From positions 372,001 through 436,000 of the forward strand of contig CAYFKJ010000001.1 in NCBI GenBank assembly GCA_964343605.1: DNA of 64,000 nt, in the 5' to 3' direction. Below are positions 1 to 7,854 of this stretch, piece after piece. Origin of the DNA: CAYFKJ01 sp964343605. GTDB taxonomy: Bacteria; Pseudomonadota; Alphaproteobacteria; UBA2966. Positions within the stretch are counted from its first letter, which is position 1; each line of letters starts with the position of its first letter. The position numbers and the translations under genes are program-made. The notes beneath the pieces are model-generated. The model was not told the DNA's origin and made no database searches. It was given only the letters and a program-made list of their open reading frames with translations.

Positions 1-71
1 CTTTTTGTTGAACTCAGCCTTGTTCGAGGGCCGCCGATTAATGCGCCAAATGCTCTGAAGTCCCGCCCGCA

Positions 72-1061
72 ATGATGTATTTCGAAATCATCGCCGGCTT
101 CATAATCCTGCTGTTGGGCGGTGATTTTATGGTGCGCGGCGCCGTGGCGGTGGCCGAAAAGCTCTGCATCTCTCCCCTCGTTATCGGCCTGACCATTGTC
201 GCCCTGGGCACTTCGGCGCCCGAGTTTATGGTGAGCATCGAGGCGGTGATGAACGACGCGCCGGGCATCGCCATCGGCAACGTCGTCGGCAGCAATATCG
301 CCAACGTCTTTCTTGTGCTGGGCGTTCCGGCACTGATTTTTCCCATCGTCGCCAGCGGCTCCTCGCTCAACCGTGACAATCTGGTCATGGTCGGCGCCAG
401 CCTCCTCTTTATCGCGTTCTGCTGGAGCGGCAACCTGGTGACATGGCAGGGTCTGATTTTTCTCGGTCTGCTAACGGCTTTCCTGTACCACGCCTATAAG
501 GCGGCGCGGCGCGAGGGAGAAACCGGCGAGATGTTCGAAGACGATTTCGACGGTGTCAGTGCATTTCCCCACAACTTGCCGTTGGCATTGGGCATGATCG
601 TGCTCGGTCTGGCCGGCCTGTTCGCCGGATCCCATCTGTTGGTTTCCGGCTCCGTGGCTGTGGCGCGGGAGGCCGGCATATCGGAAGCGGTCATCGGCTT
701 GACGATGGTTGCGCTCGGCACTTCGCTGCCCGAGCTGACAACCTCAATCGTCGCCGCCGTCCGCCGTCACGGCGATGTGGCTATCGGCAATGTCGTGGGC
801 AGCAATCTCTTCAACATTCTCGGCGTCATGGGCGCCACTTCAGTTCTGATGCCTGTCCCCATTCCCCGGGAGGTTCTCCATTTCGATCTCTGGGTGATGC
901 TTGGCGCGTCCCTCATCCTGCTGCCCTTCGCCGTCCGGCGTTGGCCCATCGGCCGCGTTCCCGGAATAGCCTTCACGGCGGCTTATATCGCCTACATTGT
1001 TTCGCAGTTCCACGACCACGGTGTCGAAATAGCCGCTAAGACACCGGGGATCGGACAATGA
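72..1061 (+). CDS. CaCA-family sodium/calcium antiporter (YrbG-like)
   Basis: Inner-membrane cation/Ca2+ exchanger. The 329-residue protein shows the internal duplication of the family: two alpha repeats carrying GTSAPE (residues 46-51) and GTSLPE (216-221), each followed by the conserved GNVVGSN (69-75 and 239-245). Hydrophobic segments predict about ten membrane helices with a short acidic cytoplasmic loop near 145-165. The length matches bacterial YrbG proteins of about 320-330 residues. Its stop overlaps the next start in an ATGA junction, so it is translationally coupled to the short-chain dehydrogenase. The transported ion cannot be decided from sequence. The 71 bases before it hold no recognisable gene. 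Confidence 0.9.
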   Translation: MMYFEIIAGFIILLLGGDFMVRGAVAVAEKLCISPLVIGLTIVALGTSAPEFMVSIEAVMNDAPGIAIGNVVGSNIANVFLVLGVPALIFPIVASGSSLNRDNLVMVGASLLFIAFCWSGNLVTWQGLIFLGLLTAFLYHAYKAARREGETGEMFEDDFDGVSAFPHNLPLALGMIVLGLAGLFAGSHLLVSGSVAVAREAGISEAVIGLTMVALGTSLPELTTSIVAAVRRHGDVAIGNVVGSNLFNILGVMGATSVLMPVPIPREVLHFDLWVMLGASLILLPFAVRRWPIGRVPGIAFTAAYIAYIVSQFHDHGVEIAAKTPGIGQ

Positions 1062-1819
1062 CGCGCACACACGAGGCAGCGCTGGTTACGGGCGCGGCAA
1101 AGCGGATCGGCCGGGCCATCGCCCTCGACCTGGCGCAGGCCGGCTGCGCCGTGGCGGTGCACTATCACGTCTCGGAAAACGAAGCCTTGGATCTGGTCGA
1201 GGAGATCAAGGATTTGGGTGGCGCGGCAGCAGCGGTGCGGGCCGATTTGGGCCTGGAAAGCGAATCGCAAAGCCTCGTCGGCCTCGCCGCCGAGGGCTTG
1301 GGCCGACCGCTGGACATATTGGTCAACAACGCCTCCACGTTCGAGCATGATTCGGTCCGAACGGCAACCCGCGAGACCTGGGACCTCCACCTGGAGGCCA
1401 ATCTGAGGGCGCCCTTCGTTCTCACCCAAGCCTTCGCCGGCCAGGTCGACGGCAAGGCCAACGTGATCAACCTGATCGACCAGCGCGTCTGGAATCTGAC
1501 GCCGGAGTTCATTTCCTACACCGTCAGCAAGGCCGGCCTCTGGGCCCTGACCCAGTCCTTGGCCCTGGCTCTGGCACCCGACATTCGGGTTAACGCCATC
1601 GGGCCGGGTCCGACGCTGGCCAGCGCCCGGCAAACCCAGGAGCAGTTCGAGGCCCAATGCGCCGCCATGCCGCTCGGGCACGGCGCCACGCCGGATGACA
1701 TTTGTGCCGCGGTGCGCTACATCCTGTCGGCGCCGGCGATGACGGGCCAAATGATCGCCCTTGACGGTGGCCAGCATTTGGCCTGGACCGGCTACGGTTC
1801 GGACGGCCGCGAAGAATGA
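1058..1819 (+). CDS. Short-chain dehydrogenase, pteridine reductase/FolM-like
   Basis: NAD(P)H-dependent classical SDR of 253 residues. The cofactor motif TGAAKRIG is at residues 11-18, where the basic residues favour NADPH as in pteridine reductases. NNAS is at 90-93 and the catalytic Y154-x3-K158 pair lies in YTVSK. It lies directly upstream of folB, which in alphaproteobacteria suggests a role in reducing dihydromonapterin or dihydrofolate (inference). It starts within the antiporter stop codon (ATGA), so the three genes probably form one transcript. Other SDR substrates cannot be excluded. Confidence 0.85.
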   Translation: MTRTHEAALVTGAAKRIGRAIALDLAQAGCAVAVHYHVSENEALDLVEEIKDLGGAAAAVRADLGLESESQSLVGLAAEGLGRPLDILVNNASTFEHDSVRTATRETWDLHLEANLRAPFVLTQAFAGQVDGKANVINLIDQRVWNLTPEFISYTVSKAGLWALTQSLALALAPDIRVNAIGPGPTLASARQTQEQFEAQCAAMPLGHGATPDDICAAVRYILSAPAMTGQMIALDGGQHLAWTGYGSDGREE

Positions 1820-1839
1820 TAGTAGTTCAAGAGGACCCC

Positions 1840-2262
1840 ATGAACGCCCCGCGCAGCATCCAGGCCACCAACATAAGATCCGTATTCGTCCGTGACCTCG
1901 AACTGCCTGCCAAGATCGGTGTGCACAGCCACGAGAAACTGGATTCGCAACTTATCCGCATCAACGTGGATATGGCGACGTCGGCGGAGGGCGGTCCGAT
2001 CGACGATGACATCGCCAATGTGGTTTGCTACGAGGACGTGGTGAACGGCATCACCGACATCGTCGCCGGCGAACACATCAATCTGGTCGAAACGCTGGCG
2101 GAAAAAATTGCGGACTTCTGTCTCTCCGACAGCCGCGTACTGGCCGTGAAAATCAGGGTTGAAAAGCCTCATATTATTGCCGAAGCAGCCTCCGTGGGCG
2201 TGGAAATCGAGCGATATCAGGCGCTTCCCGGCACGAACGGAGATGACAAAGGAACGAAATAA
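1840..2262 (+). CDS. folB: Dihydroneopterin aldolase (FolB)
   Basis: Converts 7,8-dihydroneopterin to 6-hydroxymethyl-dihydropterin and glycolaldehyde in folate synthesis; a cytosolic homo-oligomer. The protein has the compact FolB fold of about 120 residues: the strand VFVRDLELPAKIGVHSHE near the N-terminus, the CYEDVV...INLVETLAEKIADF helix region and the C-terminal VKIRVEKPHI strand with its conserved lysine. I choose the ATG at 1840 over an in-frame ATG at 1816. An AGAGGA ribosome site lies about 6 bases before 1840, while 1816 overlaps the preceding stop without a usable site. The product is 140 residues. Confidence 0.9.
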   Translation: MNAPRSIQATNIRSVFVRDLELPAKIGVHSHEKLDSQLIRINVDMATSAEGGPIDDDIANVVCYEDVVNGITDIVAGEHINLVETLAEKIADFCLSDSRVLAVKIRVEKPHIIAEAASVGVEIERYQALPGTNGDDKGTK

Positions 2263-2511
2263 AATTTCGTAAAATGCGGGGAGTTGTGCACAGGGGCGTC
2301 CAGGCCGACCTAATTGATCGTAAAAAGTTTGAATAATCACCTACCCCCAGACTAAAAAGCTCTTGACTTTAAATTATTATTATTTTTCAAAGACTTAATT
2401 AATTTGCACAAATTTTGTGCAATTCACAAAAATGTAGGGAAATCCGCGCCCGAATGATCCGAGGGGGCTGTTGCCCACAACCTTATCCACAAGAATCGTG
2501 GATAGCTTCAC
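2263..2511. other. AT-rich region with DnaA box and palindromes (candidate origin or complex promoter)
   Basis: This 249-base stretch is strikingly AT-rich (about 2350-2440) inside GC-rich DNA. It contains a perfect DnaA box TTATCCACA at 2483-2491, a one-mismatch box TTGTGCACA at 2284-2292, the palindrome TTGCACAAA-T-TTTGTGCAA at about 2404-2422, and a weaker TTGCCCACA at 2471-2479. A single GANTC site (GAATC, 2493-2497) is the recognition sequence of the alphaproteobacterial methylase CcrM. No open frame looks coding. It could be a chromosomal origin, a DnaA-regulated promoter, or simply the uvrC promoter with TTGACT near 2363; sequence alone cannot decide. Confidence 0.4.
2484..2504 (+). 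promoter_or_regulatory. Hairpin just upstream of the uvrC start
   Basis: TATCCAC (2484-2490) and GTGGATA (2498-2504) form a perfect 7-bp inverted repeat with a 7-base loop, ending 7 bases before the first uvrC ATG. No Shine-Dalgarno sequence is visible there, so in RNA the hairpin would occupy the ribosome-binding region. It overlaps the DnaA box, so the symmetry could instead reflect protein binding. Confidence 0.4.
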
Positions 2512-4527
2512 ATGGCTGTTACCAACCAGTTACAATTGGGAAACATTTCAGCCGCCGATACCGATAAGCCGGCAACCAGTCGCCGATCAGTCGCAACACC
2601 GGAACCCCAGTCAACGATGGCCGCCAGCGAAAACGCCGCCGAACAGGAAGAACCGAAAGGAACCGCGCCGGAACCGGACGCCTCGATGTCGGGCGTCGCC
2701 GTCATCAAACGACACCTGAAGACCCTGCCCGGCACGCCCGGTGTCTACCGCATGATCGACGCCAAAGGGCACGTGCTTTACGTCGGCAAGGCCAAGAACC
2801 TGAAGAAGCGCGTCGTCGCCTACACCAAGCCGCGCGGCATAAGTGTGCGCATCGCCCGCATGGTGTCGGCCACCGCCGACATGGAATTCATCACCACCCA
2901 TACCGAAGCCGAAGCGCTGCTGCTTGAATCCAACCTGATCAAGAAGCTGAAGCCGCGCTACAACATTTTGCTGCGCGACGATAAATCGTTTCCCTACATC
3001 CTGATCCGCGGCGACACCCAATGGGCGCAGATCACCAAACACCGTGGGGCGCGCAACAAGCCGGGGGAATATTTCGGCCCCTTCGCCTCGGCCTCCGCCG
3101 TCAACGCGACGATAAATGCGCTGGCTAAAGTGTTTCCCCTGCGCACCTGCTCGGACAGCATTTTCGACAGTCGCACGCGGCCCTGCCTTCAGTACCAGAT
3201 CAAGCGCTGCACGGCGCCGTGCGTCGATCGCATCACGCAAGCAGACTACGACGCCGTAGTGGCGGATGCCCGGACCTTCCTGAAAGGCAAGAGCCACGAT
3301 ATCCAGGGCCGTTTGTCGGCGGCGATGCAGGCGGCCGCCGCCGAGCAGGACTACGAAACCGCGGCCGTCTACCGCGACCGCATCCGGGCGCTCACCGCCA
3401 TCCAGGCGCGTCAGGGCATCAATGTGGCCAACGTCGGCGAGGCCGACGTAATCGCCGCCCACCAGGAGGGGGGCCAGACCGGCATCCAGGTTTTCTTCTT
3501 CCGGGCCGGTCAGAATTACGGCAATCGCGCCTATTTCCCGGCCCAGGCGCGCGACGCCGACATCGCGGAGGTTTTGGGCGCCTTCATCGGCCAATTCTAT
3601 GCCGACCGGCCGCCGCCCAAGCTGATCCTGCTAAGCCATCCCGTCGAGGGTCAATCGTTGATCGAAGAGGCCTTGGGCGTGCGGGCCGAACGCCGGGTCC
3701 GCCTGGCGGTTCCCAGCCGGGGTGACAAACGCATGCTGGTCGAGCACGCCAAGGCCAATGCCCGCGACGCCCTGGCCCGGCGCACGGCGGAAAGCGCCTC
3801 GCAGCGCCGTCTGCTGGAGGGTGTGGCCAAGATCTTCGCCCTCGAGGCGCCGCCCAACCGCATCGAGATTTACGACAACAGCCACATCCAGGGCCGCCAG
3901 GCCGTCGGCGGCATGGTGGTGGCGGGACCGGAAGGGCTGGTCAAGAACCAGTACCGCAAGTTCACGATCAAGGATGAAGCCCTTACCCCCGGCGACGACT
4001 ACGGCATGATGCGGGAGGTGCTGACGCGTCGTTTCTCCCGCCTGCTGAAGGAGGACCAGGACCGCAGCGGCGGCCTGTGGCCGGATCTGATCCTGTTGGA
4101 CGGCGGTGCGGGTCACCTGAAGGTCGGCGAGGAGATCTTCGCCGATCTCGGCGTCACCGGCGTCGGCCTGGCCGCCATCGCCAAGGGTCCGGACCGCAAT
4201 GCCGGCCGCGAGGTTTTCCACATTCCCGACAAGGCGCCGTTTTCCCTGGGCGAACGGGACGCGGTGCTGTTTTTCCTCCAGCGCCTGCGTGACGAGGCCC
4301 ACCGCTTCGCTATCGGCGCCCACCGCAACAAGCGCCGCCAAGCCATGGGCCGCTCGCCGCTGGATGGCGTGCCCGGCGTCGGCGCCCGGCGTAAGAAGGC
4401 GTTGTTGCACCGTTTCGGTTCTGGCCGAGCAGTGGAACAGGCCGGCGTCGAGGATCTGGCTTCGGTGGAGGGCATCTCGCGCAACCTGGCCCAATCGATT
4501 TACGACCACTTCCACGCTGAGACGTAA
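2512..4527 (+). CDS. uvrC: UvrABC excision nuclease subunit C
   Basis: Makes the 3' and 5' incisions in nucleotide excision repair with UvrB. Domains run in order. First comes a GIY-YIG nuclease around residues 70-150 (GTPGVYRM...HVLYVGKAKNLKKRV). A UVR UvrB-binding helix pair follows near 265-300, then the RNase H-like nuclease around 430-570 (EIYDNSHIQG, LILLDGGAGHL). The protein ends in a C-terminal helix-hairpin-helix (GVPGVGARRKKALL). The full frame is 671 residues; homologues begin near the ATG at 2686 (residue 59). The first 58 residues are Pro/Ala/Glu/Ser-rich and could be a disordered extension or untranslated. ATGs at 2617 and 2686 are alternatives. Confidence 0.95.
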   Translation: MAVTNQLQLGNISAADTDKPATSRRSVATPEPQSTMAASENAAEQEEPKGTAPEPDASMSGVAVIKRHLKTLPGTPGVYRMIDAKGHVLYVGKAKNLKKRVVAYTKPRGISVRIARMVSATADMEFITTHTEAEALLLESNLIKKLKPRYNILLRDDKSFPYILIRGDTQWAQITKHRGARNKPGEYFGPFASASAVNATINALAKVFPLRTCSDSIFDSRTRPCLQYQIKRCTAPCVDRITQADYDAVVADARTFLKGKSHDIQGRLSAAMQAAAAEQDYETAAVYRDRIRALTAIQARQGINVANVGEADVIAAHQEGGQTGIQVFFFRAGQNYGNRAYFPAQARDADIAEVLGAFIGQFYADRPPPKLILLSHPVEGQSLIEEALGVRAERRVRLAVPSRGDKRMLVEHAKANARDALARRTAESASQRRLLEGVAKIFALEAPPNRIEIYDNSHIQGRQAVGGMVVAGPEGLVKNQYRKFTIKDEALTPGDDYGMMREVLTRRFSRLLKEDQDRSGGLWPDLILLDGGAGHLKVGEEIFADLGVTGVGLAAIAKGPDRNAGREVFHIPDKAPFSLGERDAVLFFLQRLRDEAHRFAIGAHRNKRRQAMGRSPLDGVPGVGARRKKALLHRFGSGRAVEQAGVEDLASVEGISRNLAQSIYDHFHAET

Positions 4528-4560
4528 TTTTTGTCACTTTCTTTATCATCCCCGGCTAGG

Positions 4561-4585
4561 GTGTTTCGAGATTTGCTCGAAACAC
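4561..4585 (+). terminator. Perfect 10-bp stem-loop after uvrC
   Basis: GTGTTTCGAG and CTCGAAACAC pair perfectly around the loop ATTTG, 34 bases after the uvrC stop. There is no downstream T run, so it is either a weak or Rho-assisted terminator or an mRNA-stabilising hairpin. Confidence 0.4.
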
Positions 4586-4633
4586 TGAGGTCCGTGAGTA
4601 TTCGGCATTGCTTGAAATTTATGGGACTTGGCG

Positions 4634-4660
4634 TTTCCGTTGAAACGGAAAGCGCTCTAG
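4634..4660. repeat. Palindromic intergenic motif ending in GCGCTCTAG
   Basis: TTTCCGTT (4634-4641) and AACGGAAA (4644-4651) form an 8-bp palindrome followed by GCGCTCTAG (4652-4660). A closely similar inverted copy, TTAGAGCGCTTCCG, occurs at 44324-44337 beside the cca stop. GCTCTAG recurs at about 4685. From memory, similar GGAAA-GCGCTCTAG palindromes are dispersed in alphaproteobacterial genomes; this needs a genome search. Confidence 0.4.
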
Positions 4661-4706
4661 TATGCCGCGGAGATTTCACCGACCGCTCTAGCGACTCCGA
4701 CCGAGC

Positions 4707-5273
4707 ATGATCACCAGCCTTCCCAATTTGCTGACGCTATCCCGGATTTTCATCATTCCGGCCCTGATCGCGTCCTTCTATGTGGCCTCGCCGATGGGTA
4801 ACTGGCTGGCGTTGGGGCTGTTCGCGGCGGCGGGAATTACCGATTTCTTCGACGGCTATCTGGCGCGCGCCTGGAAGCAGTCGTCGGCATTGGGTCAGTT
4901 CATGGACCCGGTTGCGGACAAGCTTCTGGTCGCCGCCGTGCTCATGATGCTGGTGGCGACCGGCCGCATCGAGGATTGGTCGATCATCGCCGCGATCATC
5001 ATCCTTTGCCGTGAGATCATGGTCTCGGGTTTGCGGGAGTTTCTCGCCGAGCTGCGGGTCGGCATGCCGGTCAGCCGGCTGGCCAAGTGGAAGACGGCGG
5101 CACAGATCCTGGCGCTCGGTTTCCTTTTGACCCACACCGCCGGCGACGCCTTGCTGCCGGCCGGCTGGACGGTCTGGATCGGCATCGTCCTGCTCTGGCT
5201 GGCCGCCGTTTTGACGCTTTACACCGGATATGATTATCTGCGCCTCGGCCTCCGCCACATGACGTCGGACTAG
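4707..5273 (+). CDS. pgsA: CDP-diacylglycerol-glycerol-3-phosphate 3-phosphatidyltransferase
   Basis: Transfers the phosphatidyl group from CDP-diacylglycerol to glycerol-3-phosphate, the committed step to phosphatidylglycerol and cardiolipin, in the inner membrane. The CDP-alcohol phosphotransferase signature is complete: D46, D49-G50, A53-R54, G63, D67 and D71. Hydrophobic stretches suggest five to six helices, and 188 residues is the usual length. It sits between uvrC and the molybdenum-cofactor genes, an order common in Rhodospirillales-type genomes. Confidence 0.93.
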   Translation: MITSLPNLLTLSRIFIIPALIASFYVASPMGNWLALGLFAAAGITDFFDGYLARAWKQSSALGQFMDPVADKLLVAAVLMMLVATGRIEDWSIIAAIIILCREIMVSGLREFLAELRVGMPVSRLAKWKTAAQILALGFLLTHTAGDALLPAGWTVWIGIVLLWLAAVLTLYTGYDYLRLGLRHMTSD

Positions 5274-5317
5274 GACCGGCGGACTTCCACATACCACGAC
5301 GAATCAGGTCCCGATTT

Positions 5318-5821
5318 ATGCATATCTTTGGATTGGCCGGTTGGAGCGGCAGCGGCAAGACCACGTTGATGATCAAGCTGATCCCGGCGCTGGCCAGGCG
5401 CGGCGTCACCGTCTCGACCGTCAAGCATGCCCATCACGACTTCGACATCGACAAGCCGGGCAAGGATTCCTACGAGCATCGCGCGGCGGGCGCCAAGGAA
5501 GTGTTGGTGAGTTCCGGCAAGCGCTGGGCCCTGATGCATGAACTGCGTGAGGAGCCGGAAGCCACGCTGGAGGTGATCGCGAGACAGATGAGCCCCGTCG
5601 ACCTACTGCTTGTTGAGGGTTTCAAGCGGGAGGATCATGCTAAGCTGGAGGTTCATCGGGCCGCCACGGGAAAACCGTTGCTGCAACCGGATGACGACAA
5701 GATCGTCGGCGTTATAAGCGACGAGCCGTTGCCCGACAGCACGGTTCCGGTCATCGACATCGACGATGTGGAGGGCGTCGCGACGTTTATTATCGAGCAT
5801 TGCGGTCTGACCGCGAAGTAG
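5318..5821 (+). CDS. mobB: Molybdopterin-guanine dinucleotide biosynthesis adaptor protein MobB
   Basis: GTP-binding accessory protein in conversion of molybdopterin to the bis-MGD cofactor of DMSO-reductase-family enzymes. The P-loop GWSGSGKTT is at residues 8-16. SSGKRWALMHE and LLVEGFKRE are further MobB signatures, and 167 residues fits the family. It is 44 bases after pgsA and 30 bases before moeA in the same direction. MobA, the catalytic partner, is not in the window. Confidence 0.9.
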   Translation: MHIFGLAGWSGSGKTTLMIKLIPALARRGVTVSTVKHAHHDFDIDKPGKDSYEHRAAGAKEVLVSSGKRWALMHELREEPEATLEVIARQMSPVDLLLVEGFKREDHAKLEVHRAATGKPLLQPDDDKIVGVISDEPLPDSTVPVIDIDDVEGVATFIIEHCGLTAK

Positions 5822-5851
5822 CGCGAATGACGCACAGACACGGGGAATGAG

Positions 5852-7114
5852 TTGGTTCAACTGACGGACGATTGTTTCCGGGGCGACGAGCGGCTGCTGC
5901 CGTTGAAGGAAGCGCTGGACCTGCTGGCGGAACGCATAATCGCCGTGACCGGCAGCGAGCCGATAGACCTCGCCCAGGCCGTCGGCCGCACCCTTGCGGC
6001 CAGCGTTGCGTCTACCCGCAACGTTCCGCCCCATGACAATTCGGCAGTGGACGGCTACGCGGTTCGCTTTGCCGATCTTGTCCCCGATTCGGAGACGACC
6101 CTGGAAATCGGCGGCCGGGCCGCCGCCGGCCATCCCTATGAGGGCGATGTCCCACCCGGTCAAGCCATCCGCATATTTACCGGCGCCGCCATGCCCGCTG
6201 GCCTCGACACCGTTGTCATGCAGGAAGATACGGCCGTCGATGAAGACGGCAATCGGGTTACCGTGCCTGCCGGTTTGTCCGAGGGCGCCAACCGCCGGCT
6301 CACGGCGGAAGACGTCACGGCGGGCGATATCATCCTGGCGGCGGGGCGGCGCCTAAAATCCCAGGACATCGGCCTCGCGGCGTCGGTGGGGGTCGACGAG
6401 CTTACGGTCTACCGCAAACTCAGGGCGGCGGTGTTCTCCACCGGCGACGAGGTGCGTGAACCCGGCGACGAGCTCGGGCCCGGCGAAATTTACGACGCCA
6501 ACAGATACTTTCTCCACGGCCTGGTCGCCGGCCTTGGGGCCGAAGTCACCGACGTCGGCATCCTGCCCGACAATCCGAAATCCATCCAGGACGCGCTGGC
6601 TACGGCGGCCGAAACCCATGATCTCATCGTCACCTCGGGCGGCGTGTCGGTCGGCGAGGAAGATCACGTCAAGCCGGCGGTCCAGGCACTGGGCTCCCTG
6701 CATTTTTGGCGGCTCGCCGTCAAACCGGGACGCCCGGTGGCGCTCGGCCAGGTCGCGGGCGTGCCGTTCGTCGGCCTGCCCGGCAATCCGGCTGCGGCAA
6801 TGGTGACTTTCCTGCGCTTCGCCCGGCCCATGATCCTGAGGCTCGGCGGCGCTACGGAAGTCGACCCTATCATCCTGCGCGTGCGCTCGGCGTTCGATCA
6901 CAAGAAAAAGACAGGCCGTCGGGAATGGGTCCGGGTGCGCATCCGACGCGGCGAAGACGGCACGCCCGAAGCCCACAAATTTCCCCGCGAGGGCGCGGGC
7001 CTCCTCACGTCCATGGTGGAAAGCGACGGCCTCCTCGAACTGCCGGAGGACATGGGCAAATTGAAGGCGGGTGTCATGGTCGACTACATCCCGTTCAGCG
7101 AGGTGGGGGCATGA
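5852..7114 (+). CDS. moeA: Molybdopterin molybdenumtransferase MoeA
   Basis: Inserts molybdate into adenylylated molybdopterin to give active Moco. The 420 residues contain the N-terminal domain (VPPHDNSAVDGYAVR), the MoaB/MogA-like fold (STGDEVREPG, DLIVTSGGVSVGEEDHVKPA) and the KPGRPVALG...FVGLPGNPAA signature, then the C-terminal beta domain. The start is a TTG at 5852, forced because an in-frame stop lies just upstream. A GGGGA ribosome site is at 5842-5846. The stop overlaps the moaD start (ATGA), indicating translational coupling. Confidence 0.93.
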   Translation: MVQLTDDCFRGDERLLPLKEALDLLAERIIAVTGSEPIDLAQAVGRTLAASVASTRNVPPHDNSAVDGYAVRFADLVPDSETTLEIGGRAAAGHPYEGDVPPGQAIRIFTGAAMPAGLDTVVMQEDTAVDEDGNRVTVPAGLSEGANRRLTAEDVTAGDIILAAGRRLKSQDIGLAASVGVDELTVYRKLRAAVFSTGDEVREPGDELGPGEIYDANRYFLHGLVAGLGAEVTDVGILPDNPKSIQDALATAAETHDLIVTSGGVSVGEEDHVKPAVQALGSLHFWRLAVKPGRPVALGQVAGVPFVGLPGNPAAAMVTFLRFARPMILRLGGATEVDPIILRVRSAFDHKKKTGRREWVRVRIRRGEDGTPEAHKFPREGAGLLTSMVESDGLLELPEDMGKLKAGVMVDYIPFSEVGA

Positions 7115-7362
7115 AAATTCTTTATTTCGCTTGGTTGAGGGAACGGGTCGGCAAGGCCGAAGAGGATCAGGCACCGCCCGGGGAAATCGCCACGGTAGGC
7201 GAGCTGCTGGATTGGATCGAGAGCCTCGGACCCGGCCATGCCAAAGCGCTGGAGGACCGTTCGGTCGTCCGGGTCGCGGTCAATCAGGAATTCGCCAAGG
7301 AAGACGCCGCCATCAAGGCCGGTGACGAAATCGCCCTGTTCCCGCCCATGACGGGCGGCTGA
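7111..7362 (+). CDS. moaD: Molybdopterin synthase sulfur carrier subunit MoaD
   Basis: Small ubiquitin-like sulfur carrier. Its thiocarboxylated C-terminal glycine donates sulfur to precursor Z within molybdopterin synthase. The 83-residue protein ends in the required Gly-Gly (MTGG), with LFPPM just before it. The ATG at 7111 overlaps the moeA stop. moaE follows 14 bases after its stop, so both synthase subunits are co-transcribed. Confidence 0.92.
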   Translation: MKILYFAWLRERVGKAEEDQAPPGEIATVGELLDWIESLGPGHAKALEDRSVVRVAVNQEFAKEDAAIKAGDEIALFPPMTGG

Positions 7363-7376
7363 AGGGACGGTTTTCC

Positions 7377-7832
7377 ATGATCCGCGTCCAGTCCGAAGAC
7401 TTCGACGTCGCCGCCGAAACCGAAGCGTTGATCGGTGGACGGACGGACATTGGCGCGGTCGTGACGTTCGTCGGGCAGGTCCGGGGTGACGACGAGGAAC
7501 GCGGCGCCCTGAGGTCGATGACGCTGGAACACTATCCCGGCATGACCGAAAAAATGCTGGGCGACATCGAAGCCGAAGCCCGGGAGCGCTGGCAGCTCGA
7601 CGCCAGCCTGATCGTTCATCGTTATGGGCCGATGAAGCCGGGCGAACGGATCGTCCTCGTCATCACCGCATCCTCACACCGCAAAGACGCCTTCGAGGCC
7701 TGCGAATTCCTCATGGACTGGCTCAAGACCAAAGCACCGTTCTGGAAGCTGGAAACCGGCGAGGGCGGCGAAGAATGGGTGGCGGCGAAGGACACGGACG
7801 ACGAAGCGGCGGCACGCTGGTCGAAGAAATAG
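7377..7832 (+). CDS. moaE: Molybdopterin synthase catalytic subunit MoaE
   Basis: Catalytic partner of MoaD; it adds the two dithiolene sulfurs to cyclic pyranopterin monophosphate. Family signatures are FVGQVRGD near residues 31-38, EHYPGM, and ASSHRKDAFEACEFLMDWLKTKAPFW; lysines 117/119 and 124 correspond to the catalytic lysine region. At 151 residues it is full length. It closes the mobB-moeA-moaD-moaE cluster; moaA, moaC and mobA are absent from this window. Confidence 0.93.
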   Translation: MIRVQSEDFDVAAETEALIGGRTDIGAVVTFVGQVRGDDEERGALRSMTLEHYPGMTEKMLGDIEAEARERWQLDASLIVHRYGPMKPGERIVLVITASSHRKDAFEACEFLMDWLKTKAPFWKLETGEGGEEWVAAKDTDDEAAARWSKK

Positions 7833-7854
7833 TCAAAGGGTCGGGAGGCCGGAC

